From Acidiphilium sp. CAG:727 (GTDB taxonomy: Bacteria > Bacillota > Clostridia > Christensenellales > Borkfalkiaceae): a stretch of 14,208 bases of DNA. Made by a program: the position numbers and the translations under genes. A model generated the notes under the pieces. It was given only the letters and a program-made list of their open reading frames with translations. It was not told where the DNA came from and did not search any database. Location of the stretch: NCBI GenBank assembly GCA_000437515.1, contig FR898450.1, positions 5,986 through 20,193 on the forward strand. Reading direction: 5' to 3'. Of the stretch, positions 1 through 7,292 are shown one piece after another. The first letter of the stretch is position 1, and every line of letters begins with the position of its first letter.

Positions 1-140
1 GAAAATTCTCTCGCCCCGCTTTTTTCATATAAAAAACACCGTACGAAAATAATGAAAACACAAAATTCTATATAATAATAGATATTTTAAAATTAGAATA
101 TTACCGACGGCGGATACGCGCCGACGGCGAGGAGAAATTT
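1..140 (+). promoter_or_regulatory. Leader region of the marR-ABC operon
   Basis: No gene is visible here. An AT-rich stretch holds a -10-like TATAAT at 71-76, but no good -35 box lies 16-18 bases upstream, so the promoter call is weak. Downstream lies a 10-base palindrome, ATTTTAAAAT (84-93), that could be a MarR-type operator. The 9-base direct repeat CCGACGGCG occurs at 104-112 and 121-129. Within it, CGGCG (108-112) can pair with CGCCG (119-123) just before the ribosome binding site AGGAG (130-134). The first 30 bases (CGCCCCGCTTTTTTC) could be the tail of an upstream terminator, but the other arm would be outside the window. Confidence 0.35.
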
Positions 141-596
141 ATGGAAAAGCAATTTAATCTATCGAAAGTATTCGATCACGCTTCTAAAATCAACGAAGCG
201 TATCACACTCTGTTAAAGCCGTTGTGCAAGGAAACCGGTTTGCCGCCGCTCGCGCTGGATATTCTGTTGTTTCTGGCAAATAATCCTGATAACGCTACGG
301 CGAACGATATGTGCCGGATGCGCGGGGTAAAATCGGGCATAGTATCGGTACATATCGACCGACTCGTGCGCGACGGATTGATAACGCGTACCGTCGTACC
401 GGAAGACAGACGCAAAACCAGGCTTATTCCTGCCGAAAAAGCCGGCGAACTGATAGAAAAAGGCAGAAAAATTCAACGGGAGTTTTCCGCCGAGTTGAGA
501 AACGGTATTTCGGAAGAAGATTCGCTCGTATGGCAAAGGGTTATGAAGACGATTGACGGAAACGTATCCCGTATTATCGATAAAAAAGGAAAATAA
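141..596 (+). CDS. MarR-family transcriptional regulator
   Basis: A 151-residue protein, the usual MarR length. It would be a cytoplasmic dimeric DNA-binding repressor that lets go of its operator when it binds a ligand. The winged helix-turn-helix spans about residues 34-100. The recognition helix is near 63-79 (GVKSGIVSVHIDRL) and the wing carries the family-typical D-R-R-K (residues 89-92, PEDRRKTR). Helices on either side (about 8-30 and 101-147) would form the dimer interface. The start is fixed by AGGAG at 130-134, six bases before the ATG. It lies four bases upstream of two ABC exporter genes on the same strand. From marR-exporter operons in general I infer that it represses this operon and responds to an exported toxic compound; the ligand cannot be told from sequence. 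Confidence 0.92.
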   Translation: MEKQFNLSKVFDHASKINEAYHTLLKPLCKETGLPPLALDILLFLANNPDNATANDMCRMRGVKSGIVSVHIDRLVRDGLITRTVVPEDRRKTRLIPAEKAGELIEKGRKIQREFSAELRNGISEEDSLVWQRVMKTIDGNVSRIIDKKGK

Positions 597-600
597 AAAA

Positions 601-2364
601 ATGTTAAAATTACTTAAAAACATGCGGGTTAAAGAAGTCGTAATGGCTGCCGTTTGTCTGCTTCTCGTCGTAGGGCAGGTCTATTTCGACCTGCTTCTGC
701 CCGACTATATGACGAGGCTTACGACTTTAATCAAGACTTCGGGCGCAACCGACGAAATTTGGAAAGTCGGGCTTAAAATGCTCGGTTGTACCCTTGTCAG
801 CGCGGTTTTCGCCGTGATTTGCGGGTATCTCGCCGCAAGGACGGCTTCCGGGTTCAGTTTCGTCGTGAGAGAGAAACTCTTTCGGCGCGTAACCGATTTT
901 TCAAAGACCGAAATGAACGATTTTTCGGTGCCGAGCCTTATAACGAGAACCACCAACGACATAACGCAGATACAGATGATAGTAGCCATGGGGCTGCAAA
1001 TGCTGATAAAAGCGCCGATTATGGCGGTGTGGGCGGTTATTAAAATTCTCGGCAAAAGTTGGGAATTATCAGCCGTTACCGCGGCTTTCGTCGTCGTTAT
1101 CTGCGTAACGGTATTTATCGTTATGGCGATATGTATTCCGAGATACCGTAAAGTGCAGAAAGCGACGGATAAAATCAATCTCGCCGCAAGGGAAAATCTT
1201 ACGGGTATAAACGTCGTGCACGCCTTCAACGCCGAAGATTATCAGAACGAAAAATTCGATAAGCCGAGCAAAGAAATGTTCGGTTTGCAGATGAAAAATC
1301 AAAAGGCGTTTGCGCTGGTAAACCCGACGATGACGCTGGGGATGAACGGGCTTACGCTCGTAATTTATTGGCTCGGCGCCGCGCTCGTGAACAATATCCC
1401 CGCCGCGAACGTTTCGGGCAGAATAGCGTTTTTCAGCGAAGTGCTTGCTTTTTCGACCTACGCGACGTATATCGTAATGTCGTTTATGATGCTCGTAATG
1501 ATATTTATGATGTTGCCGCAGGCGCAGGTTTCCGCCGAACGTATAAACGAAGTTTTGTCTACGGAGCCGTCGATTAAAGGCGGCGTCGTCGAAAAGTCGG
1601 AAGAAGAGGGAACGGTGGAATTCAGAAACGTGAGTTTCCGTTATAAAGACTCGACGGAAGACGAATTGTCGGGTATAAATTTCAAGGTAGAAAAGGGCAA
1701 AACGCTTGCGATAATCGGCGCGACGGGGTCGGGCAAAACGACGCTCGTAAACCTTATTCCGCGTACCTACGACGCAACGCAAGGCGAAGTTTTAGTCGAC
1801 GGAGTGAACGTAAAAGACTATACGCAAAAGGCTTTGCTCGACAAAATCGGCTTCGTAACGCAAAAGGCTACGCTTTTTTCAGGCACTATAAAAGATAACG
1901 TGTTTTTCGGCGAAAGCAAGACCGACTACGACGACGCGGATTTAAGCGAAGCGCTCGAAGCGTCGCAGGCAAGCGAATTCGTGGATAAGTTACCCGAAAA
2001 ATCAGAACATAAAATCGCTCAACTCGGTCGTAACGTGTCGGGCGGACAAAAGCAAAGGATTTCTATAGCCCGCGCGCTTGCGAGAAAGCCCGAAATTCTC
2101 GTTTTCGACGATTCTTTTTCCGCGCTCGATTACCGTACCGACGCGCGACTCAGAAAAGAACTTAACGAGAAATTCAAGGGCGTCACGAAGATAATCGTTG
2201 CGCAAAGGGTAAGCACGATACGGCACGCCGACGAAATACTCGTACTCGATCGTGGCGAAACGGTCGGCAGAGGAACGCACGACGAACTTATCGAAAGTTG
2301 CGGAATTTACCGTGAAATAGCGGCGTCGCAAACGGGCTCTCAAAAGGAGGAAAAACGCGTATGA
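601..2364 (+). CDS. Heterodimeric ABC exporter, degenerate-site subunit
   Basis: A 587-residue half-transporter: an N-terminal six-helix membrane domain (first helix about residues 9-30, last about 285-310) and a C-terminal ATPase domain. The ATPase motifs are Walker A GATGSGKTT (373-381), Q-loop near VTQKATLF, signature VSGGQ (479-483) and Walker B ILVFDD (499-504). Two catalytic positions are altered: the usual glutamate after Walker B is Asp504, and the H-loop histidine is Gln535 (VAQRVSTI). Its signature motif is intact. This is the pattern of the subunit that gives its signature to the working ATP site and its Walker motifs to the dead one, as in the TM287/288, BmrCD and LmrCD families. 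The ATG at 601 is preferred over an upstream in-frame ATG at 553, which lies inside marR; AAGGA sits at 586-590. It overlaps the next gene by ATGA. Role: probably drug or lipid-like substrate export. Confidence 0.93.
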   Translation: MLKLLKNMRVKEVVMAAVCLLLVVGQVYFDLLLPDYMTRLTTLIKTSGATDEIWKVGLKMLGCTLVSAVFAVICGYLAARTASGFSFVVREKLFRRVTDFSKTEMNDFSVPSLITRTTNDITQIQMIVAMGLQMLIKAPIMAVWAVIKILGKSWELSAVTAAFVVVICVTVFIVMAICIPRYRKVQKATDKINLAARENLTGINVVHAFNAEDYQNEKFDKPSKEMFGLQMKNQKAFALVNPTMTLGMNGLTLVIYWLGAALVNNIPAANVSGRIAFFSEVLAFSTYATYIVMSFMMLVMIFMMLPQAQVSAERINEVLSTEPSIKGGVVEKSEEEGTVEFRNVSFRYKDSTEDELSGINFKVEKGKTLAIIGATGSGKTTLVNLIPRTYDATQGEVLVDGVNVKDYTQKALLDKIGFVTQKATLFSGTIKDNVFFGESKTDYDDADLSEALEASQASEFVDKLPEKSEHKIAQLGRNVSGGQKQRISIARALARKPEILVFDDSFSALDYRTDARLRKELNEKFKGVTKIIVAQRVSTIRHADEILVLDRGETVGRGTHDELIESCGIYREIAASQTGSQKEEKRV

Positions 2365-4124
2365 AACGTAATGAAAACAGTCGTATACGATCGCTTAAAA
2401 AGAGCGCGGATTATCTTAAAAAGAGCGTAATATGGGTTGTCGTGGCGTTGATTCTTGCGGCGGCAAGCGCGATTATAACCATTATAGGCCCCGATAAAGT
2501 GGGCGAAATCGCGAACGTTATTTCGGACGGGCTTTTGGGCGAAATCGACCTTGCGTCGATAGCGAAAATCGGTGCGACTCTCGTGTGTCTGTATTGTTTA
2601 AGCGTGGCGTTCTCGTTTTTGCAGAACTATATAATGGCGGTCGTAACGCTTAAAATGTCTTACAGGCTCAGGGGCGAACTTTCCGAAAAGATAAATACGG
2701 TGCCGCTTAAATACTTCAACACCACTTCGCAGGGGGATATTTTAAGCCGTATCACCAACGACGTATCCACTCTGCAACAGGGGCTTACGAACAGCCTGCC
2801 GACGATAATCGGCGCGTCGGCGCAATTTATCGGCTGCCTGATAATGATGTTCGTAACCGAATGGCGGCTCGCCCTTATTTCTCTCGGCGTAACGATTATC
2901 GGCATGATAGTAACGGTACTTATAATGAAGCGTTCGCAAAAGTACTTCGCGGACAGACAACGCTGTCTGGGCGCGCTCAACGGATATATCGAAGAATCGT
3001 ATTCGGGGCATGAAACGATTAAACTTTCCGAAGCGGAACGTCAGGTCAATAAAGCCTTCGATAAGTTGAATATCGACGTATATAACGCCAACTGGAAGTC
3101 GCAGTTTCTGTCGGGAATAATGCAGCCGCTGATGAGCGTTATAAGTAACGTGGCGTACGTCGCAGTATGCGTGGTCGGTTCGATTTTAGCCGTAAACGGA
3201 AAGATAAATTTCGGCGTAATAGTGTCGTTTATACTCTACGTAAGACTGTTTACTTCGCCGCTTACGCAGATAGCGCAGGGGCTCACCAATCTGCAGACCG
3301 CTTCTGCCTCGGCGGGCAGAATATTCGACTTTTTAGAGAGCGAAGACATGCCCGACGAAAGCGATAAGACGGCTGAACTTACGTGCGTTAAGGGTAACGT
3401 GGAATTCAAAGACGTTCGCTTCGCCTATCCCGATACTCCCGATAAAATAATCATAAAGGACTTTTCGGCGAGCGTGAAGTCGGGACAGAAAGTGGCGATT
3501 GTCGGACCTACGGGCGCGGGCAAGACGACTATGGTCAACCTGCTTATGCGGTTTTTCGACATAAACGGCGGGGATATTACGATAGACGGCGTTTCGATAA
3601 ACGATATGAAACGCGAAGACGACCATAATCTGTTTTCTATGGTTTTGCAGGATACGTGGCTTTTCGAAGGTACTTTGCGTGAAAATCTCGTATATAATAT
3701 GAGCGGCGTTACGGACGAAGACCTCGAACGCGTGTGCAGGGCGTGCGGGCTGGATAAATTCGTCCGCTCGTTGCCGGGCGGCTTTAATACGGAACTTTCC
3801 GAAAGTTCGTCGATTTCGGCGGGGCAGAAACAACTTATAACGATAGCGCGCGCGATGCTTCAAAATTCGCCGATGCTTATTCTCGACGAGGCGACTTCGT
3901 CGGTCGATACCCGTACCGAACTCGTAATTCAAAGGGCGATGGACGAACTCACCAAAGGCAGAACGAGTTTCGTAATAGCGCACAGATTATCGACGATTAA
4001 AAACGCCGACCTGATACTCGTAATGAACGAGGGCGACGTAATAGAAAAAGGCACTCACGACGAACTTATGGAAAAAGGCGGTTTTTATTCGACTCTTTAT
4101 AACAGTCAATTCGCCGTCGTATAA
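2361..4124 (+). CDS. Heterodimeric ABC exporter, catalytic subunit
   Basis: A 587-residue half-transporter with an N-terminal six-helix membrane domain (first helix about residues 23-45) and a C-terminal ATPase domain. Walker A is GPTGAGKTT (382-390), the Q-loop lies in MVLQDTWLFEGT, Walker B is LILDE with catalytic Glu510, and the H-loop is AHRLSTI with His541. The signature is degenerate: SAGQ (486-489) where SGGQ is usual. This complements the upstream subunit, which has a good signature but altered catalytic residues. The pair therefore predicts one canonical ATP site (this subunit's Walker A/B with the partner's signature) and one degenerate site. Translation is probably coupled: the ATG overlaps the partner's TGA, and AAAGGAGG lies just upstream inside the partner's 3' end. 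The substrate is unknown; multidrug export fits the MarR neighbour. Confidence 0.94.
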   Translation: MKRNENSRIRSLKKSADYLKKSVIWVVVALILAAASAIITIIGPDKVGEIANVISDGLLGEIDLASIAKIGATLVCLYCLSVAFSFLQNYIMAVVTLKMSYRLRGELSEKINTVPLKYFNTTSQGDILSRITNDVSTLQQGLTNSLPTIIGASAQFIGCLIMMFVTEWRLALISLGVTIIGMIVTVLIMKRSQKYFADRQRCLGALNGYIEESYSGHETIKLSEAERQVNKAFDKLNIDVYNANWKSQFLSGIMQPLMSVISNVAYVAVCVVGSILAVNGKINFGVIVSFILYVRLFTSPLTQIAQGLTNLQTASASAGRIFDFLESEDMPDESDKTAELTCVKGNVEFKDVRFAYPDTPDKIIIKDFSASVKSGQKVAIVGPTGAGKTTMVNLLMRFFDINGGDITIDGVSINDMKREDDHNLFSMVLQDTWLFEGTLRENLVYNMSGVTDEDLERVCRACGLDKFVRSLPGGFNTELSESSSISAGQKQLITIARAMLQNSPMLILDEATSSVDTRTELVIQRAMDELTKGRTSFVIAHRLSTIKNADLILVMNEGDVIEKGTHDELMEKGGFYSTLYNSQFAVV

Positions 4125-4150
4125 CCACAAAAACAGGCGATTAAAGCAGG

Positions 4151-4175
4151 GCGGGCGGAAAATTTTTCCGCCCGC
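4151..4175 (+). terminator. Strong stem-loop after the ABC operon
   Basis: A perfect inverted repeat: GCGGGCGG (4151-4158) pairs with CCGCCCGC (4168-4175), and the AAAA/TTTT inside can extend the stem. It begins 26 bases after the exporter stop codon. No T-run follows, so it is not a textbook intrinsic terminator. It may still end or stabilise the transcript. Confidence 0.5.
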
Positions 4176-4208
4176 TATTGTGAAATCGGTAAAAAAGTGT
4201 AAAAACAG

Positions 4209-4237
4209 TTGCGTTTTTGTTTATATAGTAGTATAGT
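4209..4237 (+). promoter_or_regulatory. Sigma-A-type promoter of the lipoprotein gene
   Basis: TTGCGT (4209-4214) and TATAGT (4232-4237) are separated by 17 bases. The predicted start near 4244 leaves a leader of about 54 bases before the lipoprotein ATG. Confidence 0.55.
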
Positions 4238-4297
4238 GCTTGACGTCGAGAAGTATTATTCTTGTCTGGCATGATTATAAAGAAAGGAGTTGAATTT

Positions 4298-4753
4298 ATG
4301 AAGAGAAAGAAGATTTTATGTTTATTGACCGTTTTGTCGGTTGCATTTTGCTCTTGTTTTTTGTTTACGGGTTGTAAAAAGGAAAGCGACGAAAATAAAA
4401 AATACGACGTAAGCATAAAGGTTAAGAACAATTTTGACAGCGAATGGATTTTTGAACCCGGTGTCAACGAGTTGACGTATACGTTTGATTACACGGGCAA
4501 AGAAATGAGATTTTGGGTAGATTCTTACAATCTCCCGAAACATCCGCGTTGGAGTAACGATTGGTTTACTCCGAACAGTAGCGGGGCGAACGTGTTTCAT
4601 AAGAGTACATTATACCGCGCTCCGGGTGGTCATAATGAAGAATATAGAGGCGCGGTAGTAAATCGTGGTGAGTATATTATTCGTATTGAAGCAGATAGTA
4701 CGTCAAATATCTGGAACGAACGTGTTGTTCGTTTGTACATAAATGTTTTATAA
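4298..4753 (+). CDS. Small lipoprotein of unknown function
   Basis: A 151-residue protein with a clear lipoprotein signal peptide: basic start MKRKK, hydrophobic core (residues 6-23) and a lipobox ending in Gly-Cys26 (LFTGCKK). Cys26 would be lipid-modified, so the mature protein is probably anchored to the outer face of the membrane. The rest (residues 27-151) is polar and rich in Trp and Tyr, with no family that I recognise. It looks like a small beta-rich domain, a guess from alternating hydrophobic residues such as RIEADS and RVVRLYINV. AAAGGAG at 4283-4289 fixes the ATG at 4298 rather than the in-frame ATG at 4262. The gene looks more AT-rich than its neighbours and is followed by a partial copy of itself, so it belongs to a locally duplicated family. 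Confidence 0.8.
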   Translation: MKRKKILCLLTVLSVAFCSCFLFTGCKKESDENKKYDVSIKVKNNFDSEWIFEPGVNELTYTFDYTGKEMRFWVDSYNLPKHPRWSNDWFTPNSSGANVFHKSTLYRAPGGHNEEYRGAVVNRGEYIIRIEADSTSNIWNERVVRLYINVL

Positions 4754-4758
4754 AGTAG

Positions 4759-4896
4759 AGTTCACTATGCGAAAAATGGTACAAAGAAGTAAAGTCCGTA
4801 AGCGACCGCGGTGTTTATAGTATTTGTATCGAAGCGGATTCCACGTCAACTATTTGGAATTGTAGATTTGTGTATTTAGTTATTACAATTGTATAA
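4759..4896 (+). pseudogene. 5'-truncated remnant of a second lipoprotein copy
   Basis: This frame begins after a TAG (4756-4758), has no usable start codon and ends at TAA (4894-4896). Its last 30 residues align without gaps to the last 30 residues of the preceding lipoprotein. By hand count 18 of 30 are identical, including the blocks IEADSTS and IWN, and both end at a stop in the same place. The DNA differs at many synonymous positions, so this is an old duplication and not a recent copy. The signal peptide and N-terminal two thirds are missing, and I see no ribosome binding site that would express it. Confidence 0.75.
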
Positions 4897-5027
4897 AGGA
4901 GATAAAAATGACTAAGCGTGCGGGGGGGGGGAGGGGTTTAATCCCCCCCCCCCCCTTTTTTTTCCCCCTCCCCCGTTTATTTAAAAAACCGGGTCGGCTT
5001 TGCCGACGCGTAATTATTTTTGGATAG
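4895..5027 (+). other. Orphan ribosome binding site and start running into homopolymers
   Basis: AAAGGAG (4895-4901) and an ATG at 4908 look like a genuine translation start. It encodes M-T-K-R, like the basic N-terminus of a lipoprotein signal peptide. After codon 5 the sequence collapses into low complexity: ten Gs (4922-4931), AGGGG, then 13 Cs (4943-4955), eight Ts and a C5-T-C5 block (4964-4974). The frame closes at TAG (5025-5027) after 39 codons with no protein-like sequence. It is best read as the start of a third tandem lipoprotein gene lost to a deletion or an assembly error. Confidence 0.5.
4983..5007 (-). terminator. Intrinsic terminator of the phosphoribosyltransferase gene
   Basis: Read on the minus strand, GTCGGC-AAA-GCCGAC (5007 down to 4993) forms a perfect 6-bp stem with a 3-base loop. 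CCGG and then six Ts (4988-4983) follow. It lies about 30 bases after the gene's stop. On the plus strand the same stem is followed only by a looser T-rich stretch, so termination is mainly on the minus strand. Confidence 0.65.
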
Positions 5028-5035
5028 CAATAAAA

Positions 5036-5575
5036 TCAAAGAAGGGGGATTTTGGCGAGATAGACTATGTCTTTTCTGTCCGCCGCGCCGCCTTCGGCTA
5101 AAACGAAAGTCTTTTTGGTTATAACGCCGCCCGCTTTATTGACGAGCGCTTCAAGCCCGAGTAAACTTTCGCCCGTAGAAACTACGTCGTCTACTATGCC
5201 GACTTTTTTACCTTTCAGAAGGTCTACGTCGTGTTTGGAAAGGTAGAGTTGCTGCGGTTTGCCCGTCGTTATCGAAGAGCCGTAATCGACTTCGATTCCG
5301 TCCTGCATATAGAGTTTTTTAGACTTTCTCGCGACGGCGTAATATCTGTGCCCGAGTTCTCTCGCGCAAACGTGCGTAAGTTGAAGCCCTTTCGATTCGG
5401 CGGTTATAAGTACGTCGCAGTCCGAAAGATATTTCGCAAGTTCTTTGCCGCAATGTTCTGTTAAAGAAGCGTCGCCGTGCAGATTGAAAAACGCTATGTT
5501 AATGCCGCTCGGAAGCGGAAGTATCGGGAGTTCGGTTTCAAAACCTTTTATATCGAGTTTCAAGTATTCGCTCAT
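5036..5575 (-). CDS. Type I phosphoribosyltransferase (purine PRTase-like)
   Basis: A 179-residue cytoplasmic enzyme of the type I phosphoribosyltransferase fold, the size of adenine or xanthine phosphoribosyltransferase. The PRPP-binding loop is plain at residues 125-137 (VGIVDDVVSTGES), with the adjacent acidic pair D129-D130. An upstream segment, ITAESKGL (57-64), matches the PPi-loop region of Apt/Xpt enzymes. It would join a purine base to PRPP to give the nucleotide and pyrophosphate in purine salvage. The base specificity (adenine, xanthine or other) cannot be settled by eye, so no symbol is given. The start is supported by AGAGGT at 5584-5589. The gene stands alone, with its own promoter upstream and a terminator downstream, and diverges from the broken P-type ATPase. 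Confidence 0.87.
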   Translation of the reverse strand: MSEYLKLDIKGFETELPILPLPSGINIAFFNLHGDASLTEHCGKELAKYLSDCDVLITAESKGLQLTHVCARELGHRYYAVARKSKKLYMQDGIEVDYGSSITTGKPQQLYLSKHDVDLLKGKKVGIVDDVVSTGESLLGLEALVNKAGGVITKKTFVLAEGGAADRKDIVYLAKIPLL

Positions 5576-5613
5576 TTCATTTTACCTCTTTTGAATATCC
5601 GTAACACCTTATG

Positions 5614-5642
5614 ATAATACCACCTTTTGCAAAATATTTCAA
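5614..5642 (-). promoter_or_regulatory. Sigma-A promoter of the phosphoribosyltransferase gene
   Basis: On the minus strand TTGAAA (5642-5637) and TATTAT (5619-5614) are separated by exactly 17 bases. The predicted start lies near 5607, giving a leader of about 30 bases. It overlaps a possible plus-strand promoter for the ATPase: TTGAAT (5591-5596), 16 bases, then GATAAT (5613-5618). Confidence 0.7.
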
Positions 5643-5659
5643 GCAAATAGGGGGTAATA

Positions 5660-7085
5660 ATGCGGAGCGATACAAAATATATTGTATTAGTTATTATGAA
5701 TTATTTTGATTTTTCGTTACAAAAAATAGAAAGCCTTACGGGCAGTTCGCTCAAAAACGGACTTAACGCCGAAAAGGTGGTCGAAAACCGTAAAAATTTC
5801 GGAAGCAACGCTTTGCCGAAAAAGCGAAAAACGAGTTTTATTAAAAGGCTGTTTTCCTGCCTTGCCGAACCGACGCTCGTCATTCTCGAATTTGCCTGGA
5901 TAATTACGGTCGGCGTCAATATCGGCAAGTTTCTGCGCACCGGCGACGGCGATATTTACGAATGCGTCGGCATTTTTATAGCGATCGCTTTGTCCGTCGG
6001 GCTTACCATGATAATGGAAGGAAAATCCGAAAAGGCTTTCGAATTACTCGGTAAAGAGTACGACAAAGTGAGCGTAAAAGTCGTTCGGGGCGGCGAAATT
6101 ATCGTCATACCCAAAGAAGAAATAGTGGTCGGCGACGTGGTTATAATCGAAACGGGCGATAAAATTATCGCCGACGGAAGACTTATCGAAAGTCGCGGCT
6201 TGACGGTAGACGAATCGACTCTGACCGGCGAAAGTCTGCCCGTGGGGAAAAACGCCGACGCGAAAGTAAAAGAAAACGCCGCTCTCGCCGAAAGGTTCAA
6301 CGTGGCGTATTCGGGTACTTTCGTATGCGGCGGAACGGGCAAAATGATAGTTACCGCCGTGGGCGCGAACGCCGAACTCGGCAAAATAGCAAGCGATCTG
6401 ACGTTGGAAAGCGCGGTTTCGGCGCCGTTAAGCGAAAAACTCACGCGGCTCGGTAAAACGGTTACGATAGTGGGTTCGATAGCCGCCTCTTTGGCGTTTA
6501 TATTGTCGGGCGACAAAATCGCTTTTTAGGGGGACGGAAATTTTATTATTACGGGCAACGTAAATTTCGTGTCCGTACAGGACTGCTTTATCGAGGCGAT
6601 CGTCCTGATAGTCGCAGCCGTTCCCGAAGGCTTACCGACTACGGCGGCAATATCGCTTACTCTTAACGTGCTTAAACTCGCAAAGTCTAACGCGCTTATC
6701 CGTAAACTCGTCGCCGCGGAAACGGTCGGTTGCGTCAGCATTATATGCTCGGATAAAACGGGAACTTTAACCGAAAACAAAATGACGGTCGTTAAAATCG
6801 GCGGCGCAAACGGCAGAGAAAGCGAAGATAAAATCGCGTTCAACTCTGCCGTAAACTCTACCGCAGAAATAAAAATAGTCGGCGGCAGACGTGAATATTT
6901 CGGCTCGGCTACCGAATGCGCGCTTTTGGCAGACGCTGAAAAACGGGGCGTTGACTACGTAAAAGCGAGAAGAGAAAACAAGGTCGACGACGTGGTGCCG
7001 TTCGATTCGTCGTATAAGTATATGTCGTCCGTCGTGAACGGAAAGACTTACTTAAAAGGCGCGCCGGAAGTCGTTCTCGATAATC
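5660..7085 (+). pseudogene. Broken P-type cation ATPase (Ca2+-type), amber stop and 3' deletion
   Basis: This matches the first half of a P2-type ion-pumping ATPase. In order, numbered from the ATG at 5660: cation-ATPase N-domain (about 13-60), two membrane helices, actuator domain with TGES (189-192), helices 3 and 4 with the calcium-pump-like PEGLP, the phosphorylation motif DKTGT (Asp365), and the N-domain motif KGAPE. An in-frame TAG at 6527-6529 lies in the loop between helices 3 and 4, and the same frame carries on with family-like sequence after it. About 20 bases after KGAPE the homology ends at a junction with another gene (about 7079-7088). The rest of the P-domain and helices 5-10 are absent, so no working pump is possible even with readthrough. 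The ATG at 5660 has AGGGGGT before it. The family-typical start MNYFDFS is at 5696 but has no clear binding site. Confidence 0.85.
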
Positions 7086-7292
7086 GTTTTTATATTTTTC
7101 AAGGTCGGCGAAATTGTCGAAAGTCGCTATTAAAACCGCGCTCTGGTCGGCGTTCGGGTTTATATTAAGTCCCGTTTCTACCGAGCGTAAAACCTCGATT
7201 TGTCCGACGAGCGAGTTAAGCCCGTCAAAAAATTTTTTCGCTTCGTCTTCCGTTCCGTCCCTGAATTTCCAGGTTACTATATGTTTAATCAT
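7083..7292 (-). pseudogene. 3'-truncated Dabb-family (stress-responsive barrel) gene
   Basis: The first 70 residues match the small dimeric alpha/beta-barrel (Dabb) family: start MIKHIVTWKF, then VGQIEVLRSVETGLN, and LEKYKND where family members continue with a Pro/His-containing segment. Members are usually about 95-100 residues, so roughly the last 30 are missing. From about 7083 the frame enters antisense sequence of the P-type ATPase and continues as meaningless residues to 6909. Dabb proteins are small cytoplasmic proteins, mostly of unknown role. The ATG overlaps the end of the upstream HAD gene by 8 bases, with GGGAG upstream, so the two were translationally coupled. Without its last strand the barrel is unlikely to fold properly. 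Confidence 0.8.

Noticed and set aside
553..600. A longer N-terminus for the first ABC subunit from the ATG at 553
   Set aside because: It would lie inside the marR coding end with no binding site. The ATG at 601 has AAGGA and a normal exporter N-terminus.
4141..4467. A 108-codon minus-strand frame over the stem-loop and lipoprotein start
   Set aside because: It is antisense to the stem-loop, promoter and signal peptide of the lipoprotein gene, and its composition is not protein-like.
6527..6569. A frameshift splitting the ATPase into two frames
   Set aside because: 5660 and 6569 are in the same frame (909 bases apart), and translation across 6530-6568 gives a plausible loop. A single TAG is the only break there.
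6909..7082. The C-terminal extension of the Dabb frame as a genuine novel domain
   Set aside because: This stretch is antisense to recognisable ATPase sequence in its normal frame and is arginine/threonine-rich shadow translation.
7088..7168. The last residues of the ATPase frame as a native C-terminus
   Set aside because: They are antisense to the Dabb gene, resemble no P-type ATPase and contain no membrane helices.
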